Shown here: in pieces, positions 30,616-39,621 of the stretch
Layout: the number at the start of each line of letters is the position of its first letter
Position numbering within the stretch: the first letter of the stretch is position 1
Source of the DNA: Nocardioides islandensis
GTDB taxonomy: Bacteria; Actinomycetota; Actinomycetes; Propionibacteriales; Nocardioidaceae
Length of the DNA stretch: 64,000 nucleotides
Assembly: GCF_015352455.1 (NCBI RefSeq)
Contig: NZ_JADKPN010000006.1
Location: forward strand, 124,001-188,000
Direction of reading: 5' to 3'
Program-made: the position numbers and the translations under genes
Notes under the pieces: model-generated
What the model was told of the DNA's origin: nothing
What the model saw: the letters and a program-made list of their open reading frames with translations, nothing else
Databases searched by the model: none

Positions 30616-30647
30616 CGAAGGCCCCGGGCTGACGCCCGGGGCCTTCG
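30616..30647. terminator. Bidirectional terminator between livF and the binding-protein gene
   Basis: A 14-bp perfect stem (CGAAGGCCCCGGGC with GCCCGGGGCCTTCG) has a TGAC loop. It lies between convergent genes and is the strongest intrinsic-terminator-like hairpin of the region. Confidence 0.82.
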
Positions 30648-30675
30648 CTGAACAGATCAGAGGGTGACCGTCAGG

Positions 30676-32043
30676 TCACTCCACCGAACCCTCGACCGTG
30701 GTCGTGAAGATGTTCTTGTTGTTGGCGTCGAACTTGTAGATCCCGACGAAGGCAGACGACGGGTCGTTCTGCTTGTTGATCGGGCCGATGCCGGACGGGC
30801 CGGTGTAGTGCACCTCGTCGCCACCGGCGATGAGGTCAGCGCACTCCTTGAAGCTCGCGCACTCGGTGCCGCCGGTGGAGCCGGAGACCGCAGCCAGGTT
30901 CGCCTTGATCGTCGGGGCCGTGGTGTCGCCACCCTTGAGCGCGGCGAGCGCGGCCAGGATGGTGGCGTCGTACGACTCGGGACCGTAGGCGTAGTTGTCG
31001 AGAGCCGCGCCCTCTGCGGACTGGGCCCAGCCGTCGAGACGGCCCTTGAACTCGGCGGAGGCATCCGCACCGGGGATGGTGCCCTGGGCGCCCTCGAGCG
31101 TGCCCTTCGGGAAGTCCTTGCTGTAGTCCGCGGTGTTGCCGTCGGAGTAGTAGGTCTTCGACATGTCCCAGCCCTGCCCCTTGAGCTCGGGCACGATGGC
31201 CTTGGTCTCGTCGAAGGCGAGGATCACGATCGCGTCGGGGTTGGACGCGAGCGCCGCGCCGACCTCGGTCGAGAACGTGGTCTGGCCGGCGGGGAACTCG
31301 TTGCCGTCGCCCTTGCAGCCGTAGACGCACTGGCCGCCCTGGCTCTCCACGGTGTTCTGGACCGCGTCACGAAGGCCCGTGCCGTAGGTGTCGTTGAACA
31401 CCAGGAACGCGATCTTCTGGTAGCCGTCGGAGGAGATCAGCTGGCCGAGCGCCGAACCCTGGATGGTGTCCGGGGGAGCGGTACGGAAGTACCACGGCGA
31501 GTAGCCGCTGAGGTCGATGGCGGTGTTGGCCGGCGAGATCTCGACGATCTTGCTGCTGGCGAACGTGTCGACGACGTTCAGTGACACCGACGAGGACGCC
31601 GCACCGATGACGACCGACGGCTTGCTCTGGATCAGCGTCTGCGCCGAGGACGACGAGATGGACATGTCGGTGGAGTCGCCGGAGTCCTGGATGTCGTGGC
31701 ACGCGGTGAGGTCGGTTCCGGCGGCGTTGATCTCGGACACGGCCAGGCCGACCCCCGCGATCTCAGGGGGGCCGAGGAAGGCCAGGTTGCCGGTCAGCGG
31801 CAGGATGCCGCCGACGCGCAGCGTGTTGCTGCTGTCCTGGTTGCCCTTGCACTTGTCGTTGGTGAAGGTTTCGGCCGGGGCGCTCGACGCCGACTCCGAG
31901 GCGGAGGTGGACTCCGACGGGGTGTTGGTGTCGGTGGCCTCAGGAGTGCTGCTGTCGTCGGAACCACAGGCAGCCAGGGACAGGGCGAGCACCGCGGTGC
32001 CGGCCATGACCTTGGCCCAGGTCACGGGTTTGGTACGACTCAC
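30676..32043 (-). CDS. Branched-chain amino-acid ABC substrate-binding lipoprotein (LivK type)
   Basis: This 455-residue receptor has a lipoprotein signal (lipobox LSLAAC near residue 22), a Ser/Thr/Glu-rich linker (about 30-60) and a periplasmic-binding-protein type 1 fold starting LRVGGILPLTGNLAFLGPPE. It would capture the ligand for the LivHMGF complex encoded convergently. The GTG at 32043 has AAAGG nine bases upstream; a longer frame is open upstream but has no signal-peptide start. The extra Cys residues and insert (QCVYGCKGDG) are seen in some relatives. The ligand, probably Leu/Ile/Val, is inferred from family and context. Confidence 0.92.
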   Translation of the reverse strand: MSRTKPVTWAKVMAGTAVLALSLAACGSDDSSTPEATDTNTPSESTSASESASSAPAETFTNDKCKGNQDSSNTLRVGGILPLTGNLAFLGPPEIAGVGLAVSEINAAGTDLTACHDIQDSGDSTDMSISSSSAQTLIQSKPSVVIGAASSSVSLNVVDTFASSKIVEISPANTAIDLSGYSPWYFRTAPPDTIQGSALGQLISSDGYQKIAFLVFNDTYGTGLRDAVQNTVESQGGQCVYGCKGDGNEFPAGQTTFSTEVGAALASNPDAIVILAFDETKAIVPELKGQGWDMSKTYYSDGNTADYSKDFPKGTLEGAQGTIPGADASAEFKGRLDGWAQSAEGAALDNYAYGPESYDATILAALAALKGGDTTAPTIKANLAAVSGSTGGTECASFKECADLIAGGDEVHYTGPSGIGPINKQNDPSSAFVGIYKFDANNKNIFTTTVEGSVE

Positions 32044-32392
32044 GGGGTGGGACCTTTCTTTTGGGTGCACGGTCACCGCTGCCACGACCCCCGGTCCGAG
32101 GAGTCAGGGTTGGGCAGCGAGGTCACCGTAAACCGGCAATGTTGCAGGACTGCACACCGAACCCTGTCGTTAGGAAACCGTTACGTCAATGACCGTCGCG
32201 GCGAGCCCAAAGGGCGGATAACCGCCCATTTACGGGGCCTCGGAGGCTCGCCGTACGACGGGGCGCGGCGACCTACCACCAGGACCGGGTTCCCCCGACC
32301 TGGGGACAAGGCCCGCCCGTGCCGCTAGGGTCGGCCGAGAGCGACGTCCGCGGGGGCAGGAGTGTCGCTCGCCCCGGGCCTGGAGGCGAAGT
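32044..32392. other. Intergenic region with divergent promoters
   Basis: No gene is seen in these 349 bases. On the minus strand TTGACG (32189-32184) and CAGGGT (32166-32161) are 17 bases apart, a good promoter for the binding-protein gene with a leader of about 110 bases. A small dyad GGGCGG-ATAA-CCGCCC lies at 32212-32227. On the plus strand TAGGGT at 32326-32331 may be the -10 box for the acetyltransferase gene. No riboswitch was recognised. Confidence 0.5.
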
Positions 32393-32959
32393 ATGAGTCG
32401 GTCGCTGGTGTACCTCAGAGAAGCGGTTCCCACCGACGTCCCGCAGCTGACCGATCTCTGGATCGACGTGCTGCGCCGCGGTGACGTCTCCGACCGGCAC
32501 GCCGACATGCTGCACGTGGTCGAGACCGCCCGGGAGGATCCGGACCAGAAGCTCGTGGTCGCCGAGTACGACGGCGTCCTGGCCGGTGCCGTCCACCTGC
32601 GGCTGACCACCATCACACCGCTCAACCTGGACCTGTCTGTGCAGGTCATGTCGCCGACGGTGTTCCCGGAGCACCGCCGTCACGGCGTCGGCCGGGCGCT
32701 GATGGATGCCGCCGTCACCTTCGCCGAGGAGACCGGAGCGAGCCACGTCGCCACCGCCGCGCCGTCGGGGCTGCGCGACGCCAACCGGTTCCTCGCACGC
32801 CTCGGCCTCGGCCCCTCGGCGACCCTGCGCATCGCGGCCACGCCAGTCGTCCGGGCCAAGCTGGCGGCCCAGCGGCCGCCGGTCGCCCGCCCGACCCGGC
32901 AGCTGACCCACGTGCTCGCCGTACGCCGCGCGGTACGGCGCCAGGCGACCGGCTCCTGA
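32393..32959 (+). CDS. GNAT-family N-acetyltransferase
   Basis: This 188-residue acetyltransferase fold has the acetyl-CoA loop in EHRRHGVGRALMDAAVTFAEE (about 97-117; R/QxxGxG/A pattern) and strand VAEYDGVLAGAVHLRLT before it. The N-terminal REAVPTDVPQLTDLW is typical. The substrate is unknown. GGAGG lies about seven bases before the ATG. The C-terminal 35 residues are very basic. It is a single gene, divergent from the amino-acid binding-protein gene and convergent with the kinase gene. Confidence 0.82.
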   Translation: MSRSLVYLREAVPTDVPQLTDLWIDVLRRGDVSDRHADMLHVVETAREDPDQKLVVAEYDGVLAGAVHLRLTTITPLNLDLSVQVMSPTVFPEHRRHGVGRALMDAAVTFAEETGASHVATAAPSGLRDANRFLARLGLGPSATLRIAATPVVRAKLAAQRPPVARPTRQLTHVLAVRRAVRRQATGS

Positions 32960-32981
32960 CCGCTCGGCCGGTGACGGCCGC

Positions 32982-33950
32982 TCAGTCGTCGGCGAAGGCC
33001 GCGACGAACCTCGCGCAGCGCACCGGGTCCTCGGTCAGCCCCGCCTCGAGGCACCAGAGCCAGTAGGCGACCGTCCGCACGATCAGCCACGCCTCGGCGC
33101 GTGACCGGTCCAGACCGGTCGCGCCGACGAGCCGGTCGGTGAAGCCGAGGATCGCCCCGGCGTCCGGCAGCCGGTCGACGGTCGTCCACACCGCGCGAGC
33201 GAGGTCGTACGCCGGGTCGCCGCGCATCAGCACGGGGTCGACCACCCGCCAGGCACCGGCCGGGTCGCGGAGCACCTGGTCGGCGTGCAGGTCCCCGTTC
33301 GTGGCCAGCCCCTCGTCGTCGACGGCCAGGTCGCTCGCCAGCCCCACCGCGGCTCCGAGCACCTCGGCCGGCACCGCGCGGCCGGAAGCGTGCCAGCGCC
33401 GCCGGCCGTGCTCGGCCAGCTCGGCGGCGGCGCCGGCGGTGCTGGGCGCGTCCGCGGGCGGGTCGGTGACGGCCAGGGCGGTCACCAGCCTGCCGAGCAC
33501 CTGCGCCACCTCGTCCGGTGGCCGCGTCGCCAGCGACCGGTCGGGGTCCAGCCGCTCGAGCAGGAGCCTCGAGCCGTCCTCGGACGCCCGCAGGACGCCG
33601 ACCACCGGGCCGTCGGCCCAGAACCGCAGCGCTCGCAGGTCCTCGGCGGCCCGGGCGTCCGGGGGCGTCAGCCGGAGCACGGCCGGGCCGCCGTCCGACG
33701 CCACCGGGAGCACCAGCGCGTTGGAGCCGTGGCGCGGGGCCCCGTCCACCCGCAGACCCCACTCGGCGCACGTGGTCTCCACCAGCGCGGGCAGCCGGTC
33801 GAGCCAGGCCAACCCGGCCGGGTCGTGCCAGAAGCGGGGGGAGCCGAGCAGCCCCGGAGGTACCTCGATCAGCGGACCATCATCAGGTGACCCGGACCTC
33901 CAGCCACTCGGGGGCGCGGACGTCGCGGACCCGACCATCGTCGTCGACAT
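32982..33950 (-). CDS. Aminoglycoside/hydroxyurea-type phosphotransferase (APH(6)-like)
   Basis: This is a kinase-fold protein of about 322 residues. The Brenner-type catalytic loop is NGDLHADQVLRD (His of the common HGDLH replaced by Asn) and the metal-binding DP segment is VVDPVLMRGDPAYDLA. This fits the streptomycin 6-kinase/hydroxyurea kinase family, which also contains sugar and metabolite kinases. The start is uncertain: only ATG codons at 33950 and 33938 are open, both inside the upstream gene, while family likeness begins only at about residue 28. It is coupled to a debranching-type enzyme, so a carbohydrate substrate is as likely as drug resistance. Confidence 0.78.
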   Translation of the reverse strand: MSTTMVGSATSAPPSGWRSGSPDDGPLIEVPPGLLGSPRFWHDPAGLAWLDRLPALVETTCAEWGLRVDGAPRHGSNALVLPVASDGGPAVLRLTPPDARAAEDLRALRFWADGPVVGVLRASEDGSRLLLERLDPDRSLATRPPDEVAQVLGRLVTALAVTDPPADAPSTAGAAAELAEHGRRRWHASGRAVPAEVLGAAVGLASDLAVDDEGLATNGDLHADQVLRDPAGAWRVVDPVLMRGDPAYDLARAVWTTVDRLPDAGAILGFTDRLVGATGLDRSRAEAWLIVRTVAYWLWCLEAGLTEDPVRCARFVAAFADD

Positions 33951-36003
33951 CGATCTCGACGGCCTCGCCGCGCACCCGCAGCCCCCGCACCCGCAGGTCC
34001 CCGAACGGCACGGGCCGCATCGGGCTCACCGTCAGCCGGCCGGCCGGGACGTCCGCCTCGAGCCCGAGCGCGGCGGTGACCATGGCTCCGGCCGAGGCGG
34101 CCGACCAGGCCTGCGGCCGGCACGAGGCCGGGTACGGGACCGGCAGCCCGGACTCCGGGCTCCCGCCGAACAGCTCGGGGAAGCGGAACTCGAAGTGGGT
34201 CGCGGCGTCCACGAGGGCGCGCAGCACCGCGGCCGCCTCGGCGGCGTGGCCGTCGCGGGCCAGCCCCAGCGCCGAGATCGCGGTGTCGTGGGTCCAGACC
34301 GAGCCGGTGTGGTAGCCGATGGGGTTGTACGCCGGGTTCGCGCGGCCGAGCGTGCCCACGCCGAACGGACCGAGCAGGTCGGCGCCGGTCAGCCGCGCCG
34401 CGACCAGCGCGCTCTCCCCGGCCGTGAGCGTGCCCGTGCCGAGCACGTGCCCCATGTTGCTGCCGACCCCGTCGACGGGTGCGCCGTCCCGGTCCAGGGC
34501 CATCGCGAGGTAGGGGCCGCCGGCGTCCTCCACCCAGAACCGGTCCCGCACCCGCCCGACGAGGTCCTCGGCCCACGCGCGGAGCTCGGCCCCCTCCTCG
34601 TCGAACACCGCCTCCAGCAGGTGGGCCGCCCCGAACGCCGCGGAGACGGCGTACGCCTGGGTCTCCACCAGCGCGATCGGTGCCGTGGCGATCGTGCCGT
34701 CGCGGCGGCGCATCGCGTCGGCGGAGTCCTTCCACCCCTGGTTGGCGAGGCCGGTGCCGGTGGCGTCGACGTACCTGAGGAAGCCGTCGTGGCTGTCCGC
34801 GGCGGCGCGGCGCACCCAGCCCGTCGCGGCGTCGAGGGGTCCCCGGAGCTCGCGCACCACGTCGTCGGCGAGCCCCCAGCGCCACGCGTCGTGGAGCAGC
34901 CGCACCCAGAGAGGGGTCGCGTCGACCGTGCCGTAGTAGAGAGGTGGCAGGTGGCTCTCGAGCGCGTCCACGTTGGGCGCGCTGCGCACCTCGTGGAGGA
35001 TCTTGCCCGGCTGCTCCTCCGTGGTGGGGTCGTCGACCCGTCCCTGCCGGCGCGCGAGCGTGCGCAGCGTGCCGGCCGCCAGGTCGGTCCCGAACGGCAG
35101 CGTCAGGGAGGCGGCCCAGAGGGAGTCACGGCCGAACAGCGTGAGGTACCACGGCGTCCCGGCCGCCGCGAACGGGTCGCCGGGCGAGTCGGGATCGGCG
35201 AGCACCAGCTCGGTCAGGTCGGCGAAGGAGCGGTCGACGACCAGGTCGAGGCGCCGGTCGGTGGCCGCGACGACGACGTCGCCCCAGTCGACCAGGTGGC
35301 CGCCGGGTTCGGGACCGAAGACCGTGGCGGAGGTACGACGGACCGCGACGTCCACGGTCCAGTCGCGGCGACCGCCGGCCGGCACGTCCGCCTCCCAGAC
35401 CAGCGCTCCCACGCCGCCCTCGCCCACCTCCGCGCGGGCACCCGCCAGGCGGACCCGGGTCTCGTGGCGGTCGTCGCGCCACGCCAGGGCGTCGCCGTCC
35501 GCGGTCACGGCCAGCAGCTCGCGCGGCGCGCGGCCGGCCTTGAGGATGCCTAGCTCGGCGCCGTCCCCGGCTGCCTCCAGCCGAAGCCGGCACCGCAGGG
35601 GACGGTCCCAGCGTGAGACGACCGAGACCTCCTCGTGCAGGCCGCCGTCGACCAGCCGGCGCCGCCGGTGCACCTCGATCGTCGGGTCGGGACCCGCGCC
35701 ACCCAGGTTGCGGGCCACCGACATCACGTGGGTGGTCGCGCCGGTGCTGTGGGCCGAGACCCGCACCGGCCGGTCACCGTCGACGGTGAGGGTCCAGCGG
35801 GTCAGGGCGCGGCGGTCGTCGACGAACAGGCCGGTGCCGGGGGAGTCCAGGTCACCGCTGCGGTCGCCCACACACGTCAGGTTCCCGTGCGCGGCGATCT
35901 CCAGGTCGTGCAGCCAGGGCTGCCGACCAGTGTCCTCAGGTCTGCTCGACACGAGGGGTCCCGAGAGGGTGGCCTGCGAGGGCGGAGGAGTGGCTCTTGA
36001 CAT
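33883..36003 (-). CDS. Glycogen-debranching-type glycosidase (N-terminal GDE domain plus GH-like barrel)
   Basis: This 706-residue protein starts with a beta-sandwich typical of bacterial glycogen debranching enzyme N-terminal domains (from GNLTCVGDRSGDLDSPGTGL; DRRALTRWTLTVDG). An (alpha/alpha)6 catalytic barrel follows, recognisable by PWYLTLFGRDSLWAASLTLP (about 290), TGLANQGWKDSADAMRR, NMGHVLGTGTL and GYHTGSVWTHDTA. It likely cleaves alpha-glucosidic links in an imported oligosaccharide. It is divergent from a LacI gene across twin operators, so it probably belongs to that regulon. Its last 68 bases overlap the kinase gene. Confidence 0.85.
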   Translation of the reverse strand: MSRATPPPSQATLSGPLVSSRPEDTGRQPWLHDLEIAAHGNLTCVGDRSGDLDSPGTGLFVDDRRALTRWTLTVDGDRPVRVSAHSTGATTHVMSVARNLGGAGPDPTIEVHRRRRLVDGGLHEEVSVVSRWDRPLRCRLRLEAAGDGAELGILKAGRAPRELLAVTADGDALAWRDDRHETRVRLAGARAEVGEGGVGALVWEADVPAGGRRDWTVDVAVRRTSATVFGPEPGGHLVDWGDVVVAATDRRLDLVVDRSFADLTELVLADPDSPGDPFAAAGTPWYLTLFGRDSLWAASLTLPFGTDLAAGTLRTLARRQGRVDDPTTEEQPGKILHEVRSAPNVDALESHLPPLYYGTVDATPLWVRLLHDAWRWGLADDVVRELRGPLDAATGWVRRAAADSHDGFLRYVDATGTGLANQGWKDSADAMRRRDGTIATAPIALVETQAYAVSAAFGAAHLLEAVFDEEGAELRAWAEDLVGRVRDRFWVEDAGGPYLAMALDRDGAPVDGVGSNMGHVLGTGTLTAGESALVAARLTGADLLGPFGVGTLGRANPAYNPIGYHTGSVWTHDTAISALGLARDGHAAEAAAVLRALVDAATHFEFRFPELFGGSPESGLPVPYPASCRPQAWSAASAGAMVTAALGLEADVPAGRLTVSPMRPVPFGDLRVRGLRVRGEAVEIDVDDDGRVRDVRAPEWLEVRVT

Positions 36004-36039
36004 CCGCTGTGACGGGGAGCACAGTCCACACCGTACTCA

Positions 36040-36083
36040 TTTGAACCTTCAAACCGCCAGTGGGAAGGATTTGAAGGTTCAAC
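36040..36083. promoter_or_regulatory. Twin LacI-type operators
   Basis: TTTGAACCTTCAAA (36040-36053) and TTTGAAGGTTCAAC (36070-36083) are the same palindrome in opposite orientations, with centres 30 bp apart (three helical turns). They lie in the 99-bp space between the divergent hydrolase and LacI genes and should control both. Confidence 0.7.
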
Positions 36084-36102
36084 ACCAGCCTCGGGAGCGA
36101 CG

Positions 36103-37194
36103 ATGAGCGGGACCCACGAGCCGACCGGCCGGGTCAACGTCAACACCGTCGCCGAGGCTGCCCAGGTGTCGCGTCAGACCGTCACCAACGTGCTGCGCCA
36201 CCCCGAGCGGGTCGCCCCGGAGACGCTCACCCGGGTGCAGGCGGAGATCGTGCGGCTGGGCTACCGGCCGTCGGCCGCCGCCCAGTCGCTGCAGGCGAGC
36301 CGGGCGGGGGCGATCGGCGTCGAGCTGAACGCGCTCGGCGCGGAGTACCACAACGCCGTGATGGCGCCGTTCGTCGCCGAGCTCACCCTCGCCGCGCCGG
36401 GCCACTCCTTCCACATGGTGACCTTCGGGTCGCCGACCCACACCCCGACCCTCGAGAGCTACCAGCAGCTCTGGCGGGGCCGGGTCGTCGATGCCTTCGT
36501 CCTCGCCGACACCCACGTCGGCGACCCGCGGCCCGCGTGGCTGCGCGACCAGGGCATCCCCTTCGCGTCCTTCGGCCGGGTCTGGGACTACCCGGCCTTC
36601 ACCCGCTGGGTCGACGTGGACGGTCACCACGGCACGGGACTGGCCGTGGCGCACTGTGTCGACGCGGGCTACGCCACGATCGGGTACCTCGGCTCTCCGG
36701 ACGGGGTCTCGGTCGTGGCGGACGCCCGGCGCAGCGGGTGGCAGGACGGGTGTCGCGCGACCGGTCGGGCTCCCGGGCCCGACCGGTCCGGCCCCGACGA
36801 GCTGGACGCCGTACGCCGCGTGGCCGACGAGCTCGTCGCCGCCGTCGGCCCCGGCGGGGCCGTCGTCTGCGTCACCGACCTGCACGCCGTGGCCGTCCTG
36901 CACGCCGTCTGGCGCGCGGGCCTGGAGCCCGGCAGGGACATCGGCATCGTCGGGTTCGACGACTCCGAGCTGGCCCGCATGCACGGACTCACCTCGGTCT
37001 CCCAGCCGCTGGCCGAGATCGCCCGCACCGCCCTGGAGCTGGTGCACGAAGCGCTCGGCGGGGATGCCACGCGCGCCGACGGGGTACTCCTGCGGCCCGG
37101 GCTCACCCCCCGCGGCTCCACCCGACGTACCGACACACCACCACTGGATGCGACCCGGCCCCTGACCGGGACCAAGGAAGAGGAGAAGACATGA
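36103..37194 (+). CDS. LacI-family transcriptional regulator
   Basis: This 363-residue repressor has the DNA-binding HTH at residues 11-32 (VNVNTVAEAAQVSRQTVTNVL) and hinge helix PSAAAQSLQASR. A periplasmic-binding-protein-like ligand domain follows, ending IVGFDDSELARMHGLTSVSQPL. GGGAG lies six bases before the ATG. The C-terminus extends about 30 residues past the family end. It overlaps the sugar-binding protein gene by four bases (ATGA), so regulator and transporter are one operon. The ligand is unknown, probably an alpha-glucoside from the neighbouring hydrolase. Confidence 0.9.
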   Translation: MSGTHEPTGRVNVNTVAEAAQVSRQTVTNVLRHPERVAPETLTRVQAEIVRLGYRPSAAAQSLQASRAGAIGVELNALGAEYHNAVMAPFVAELTLAAPGHSFHMVTFGSPTHTPTLESYQQLWRGRVVDAFVLADTHVGDPRPAWLRDQGIPFASFGRVWDYPAFTRWVDVDGHHGTGLAVAHCVDAGYATIGYLGSPDGVSVVADARRSGWQDGCRATGRAPGPDRSGPDELDAVRRVADELVAAVGPGGAVVCVTDLHAVAVLHAVWRAGLEPGRDIGIVGFDDSELARMHGLTSVSQPLAEIARTALELVHEALGGDATRADGVLLRPGLTPRGSTRRTDTPPLDATRPLTGTKEEEKT

Positions 37195-38459
37195 GGACTC
37201 GGGCGACGAGGAAGAGCCTGCTGCTCGCGACGGCGTTGGCCGGCGGCCTGGCGCTGACGGCCTGCGGCGGCGGAGGGTTCGACAGCTCCGGCGGCAGTGG
37301 CGGCGGGGACGGCGAGGGCTCGTCGGCCGACGGGCCGGTGACGCTGAACATGCTGATCGCCTCCTCCGGCGACGCGGAGACCCAGGCGGTGCAGGACGCG
37401 GTCAAGAAGTGGGGTGACGAGTCCGGCAACACCGTGAAGGTGACGGTGGCCAGCGACATGAACCAGGAGCTCGCCCAGGGCTTCGCCGGCGGCAACCCGC
37501 CGGACGTCTTCTACCTCGACGCCTCGCAGTTCGCGAACTACGCCAGCAACGGCAGCCTCTACGCCTACGGCGACCAGGTGGACAACGTCGACGACTTCTA
37601 CGAGTCCCTGCGCAGCACGTTCACCTTCGACGACCAGCTGCAGTGCGTGCCGAAGGACGTCTCCACGATCGCGCTCGAGATCAACACCGACTCCTGGAAG
37701 AAGGCCGGCCTCACCGACGCCGACATCCCCACCGACTGGGACAGCCTGGCGAGTGTGGCCGAGAAGCTGACCACCGGTGACCAGGTCGGCCTGGCGATCG
37801 GTCCCGGCATCGACCGCGCCGGTGCGTTCGTCGTGGAGAACGGCGGCTGGTGGCTCAACGAGGACAACACCGAGGGCGCCGCGGAGGACCCGTCGGTGCT
37901 CGACGCCCTGCAGTACGTCCAGGACAACCTCACGAAGGGGTCCTTCGCGATGTCCAGCGACCTCGACACCGGCTGGGGCGGCGAGGCGTTCGGCACGGGC
38001 AAGGCCGCGATGACGATCGAGGGAAACTGGATCAAGGGCGCGATGACCAGCGACTACCCGGACGTGAAGTACACCGTGGCGCCGATGCCCGAGGGCCCGG
38101 CGGGCAAGGGCACCCTGCTCTTCACCCAGTGCTGGGGCGTCGCCGCGCAGTCCAAGGCACAGTCGCAGGCCGTCGACCTGGTGAACTTCCTGACCACCGA
38201 CGAGCAGCAGCTGGCCTTCTCCGACGCGTTCGGCGTGATGCCGAGCCGCCAGAGCGCCGCCGGCGACTACGAATCCAAGTACCCCGAGGACAAGGCGTTC
38301 ATCGAGGGCGCCGACTACGGCCACGGCCCGATCACCGCCCCCGGCATGGACCAGGTCATCGCCGACCTCAACTCCAAGCTGGAGGACTTCAAGGGCGCCG
38401 ACCTCGCGTCGGTCGTGAAGTCCTTCGACACCAACGCGGACGCCGCGCTGGGCCAGTGA
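37191..38459 (+). CDS. Carbohydrate ABC transporter substrate-binding lipoprotein
   Basis: This 422-residue family 1 sugar-binding protein has a lipoprotein signal with lipobox LTAC near residue 22, then a Gly/Ser linker (GGGGFDSSGGSGGGDGEGSS). The mature domain has LNMLIASSGDAETQAVQDAV, NPPDVFYLDASQFANYA and the later GEAFGTGKAAMTIEGNW hinge segment usual in maltose/multiple-sugar receptors. AGGAGAAG precedes the ATG. The sugar cannot be named from sequence. Confidence 0.92.
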   Translation: MRTRATRKSLLLATALAGGLALTACGGGGFDSSGGSGGGDGEGSSADGPVTLNMLIASSGDAETQAVQDAVKKWGDESGNTVKVTVASDMNQELAQGFAGGNPPDVFYLDASQFANYASNGSLYAYGDQVDNVDDFYESLRSTFTFDDQLQCVPKDVSTIALEINTDSWKKAGLTDADIPTDWDSLASVAEKLTTGDQVGLAIGPGIDRAGAFVVENGGWWLNEDNTEGAAEDPSVLDALQYVQDNLTKGSFAMSSDLDTGWGGEAFGTGKAAMTIEGNWIKGAMTSDYPDVKYTVAPMPEGPAGKGTLLFTQCWGVAAQSKAQSQAVDLVNFLTTDEQQLAFSDAFGVMPSRQSAAGDYESKYPEDKAFIEGADYGHGPITAPGMDQVIADLNSKLEDFKGADLASVVKSFDTNADAALGQ

Positions 38460-38466
38460 AGCGCCC

Positions 38467-39621
38467 GTGACCACCACCCAGACCGGTGAGGAGGCTGCGG
38501 CCACGCAGCCTCCCCACCGGGACCGCGCCCCGCGGCGCACGGGCAACTCGCTCAACCGGCAGACACGCTCCGGCTGGCTGTTCGTGACGCCGATGCTGGT
38601 GCTGCTCGGGCTGTTCCTGGTGCTGCCGATCCTGATGGCGCTGTGGGTCTCGGTCAGCGACTGGAGCGGCCGGGGCAGCCCGTTCTCCGGCAACGTCGGC
38701 TTCGTCGGCCCGGACAACTACCAGCCGCTGCTGAGCGAGCCCGGCCTGAGCCGGCAGGACTTCATGCTGTCGCTGCGCAACACCTTCTACTACGTCGTGG
38801 GGGTGGTGCCGCTGCAGACGGTGCTGGCGCTGCTGCTCGCGGTGATCGTGAACCAGCGGTTCCTCAAGGGCCGGACCTTCTTCCGCACGGCGTTCTACTT
38901 CCCCTCCGTGGTGTCCTCGGTCGCCATCTCGCTGGTGTTCCTCTACCTCTTCACCGGCACCGGCGCGGTCAACCAGGCGCTGGACGCCGTCGGCATCAAC
39001 GGGCCGACCTGGTTCGCCGACTCCCGCGGGCTGATCCACCTGCTCGGCAACAGCCTGGGCCTCTGGAACATCGACAGCCCGCCGTCCGCGCTGGCCGACC
39101 ACCAGGTGCTCGGCCTGTCGTGGTGGGACTGGCTGGCCGGCCCCAGCGTCGCGCTGAGCGCGATCATGATGCAGGTCGTCTGGACGACGGCCGGCACCTT
39201 CATGCTGATGTTCCTGGCCGCGCTCCAGGACCTCCCGGCCGACGTCGAGGAGGCCGCCATGGTCGACGGCGCCACCAAGTCGAACGTCTTCCGCTACGTG
39301 ACGGTCCCGCACCTGCGGCCGACCATCCTGCTGGTCGTCACGCTCGGCGTGATCGGGACCTGGCAGGTCTTCGACCAGATGTACGTCATGACCCAGGGCG
39401 GCCCGGCGAAGACGACGCTGACCCCGGCGTACCTGAGCTACCAGGCGGCCTTCAACCAGCAGCACTGGGGCCAGGGCGCGGCGATCGCGTTCCTGCTCTT
39501 CGCGCTGATCCTCGTCCTCACGAGTGCGCAGCGCTGGTTCCTCCGGGACAAGGACGAGTGGGCCCGCAAGCAGGCCCTGCGGCGGCAGCGCCGTCGTCAG
39601 CGTGAGGAGGCGGCGGCATGA
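38467..39621 (+). CDS. Carbohydrate ABC permease (MalF type)
   Basis: This 384-residue membrane protein has six or seven TM helices and the EAA loop DVEEAAMVDGATKSNVFRYV near 260-280. A longer external insert between helices (about 165-225) follows LYLFTGTGAVNQALDAVG. The GTG start lies seven bases after the receptor stop. It pairs with the next permease. No ATPase gene is in the operon, so a shared MsiK/UgpC-like ATPase elsewhere must energise it, as in other actinobacteria. Confidence 0.92.
   Translation: MTTTQTGEEAAATQPPHRDRAPRRTGNSLNRQTRSGWLFVTPMLVLLGLFLVLPILMALWVSVSDWSGRGSPFSGNVGFVGPDNYQPLLSEPGLSRQDFMLSLRNTFYYVVGVVPLQTVLALLLAVIVNQRFLKGRTFFRTAFYFPSVVSSVAISLVFLYLFTGTGAVNQALDAVGINGPTWFADSRGLIHLLGNSLGLWNIDSPPSALADHQVLGLSWWDWLAGPSVALSAIMMQVVWTTAGTFMLMFLAALQDLPADVEEAAMVDGATKSNVFRYVTVPHLRPTILLVVTLGVIGTWQVFDQMYVMTQGGPAKTTLTPAYLSYQAAFNQQHWGQGAAIAFLLFALILVLTSAQRWFLRDKDEWARKQALRRQRRRQREEAAA

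Noticed and set aside
32044..32392. Riboswitch or small RNA in the 349-base gap.
   Set aside because: Only a 6-bp hairpin and promoter-like boxes are seen; nothing fits a known class.
32982..33950. Dedicated streptomycin resistance gene.
   Set aside because: The kinase belongs to a mixed family, its HGDLH His is Asn, and it is coupled to a carbohydrate hydrolase, so resistance cannot be claimed.
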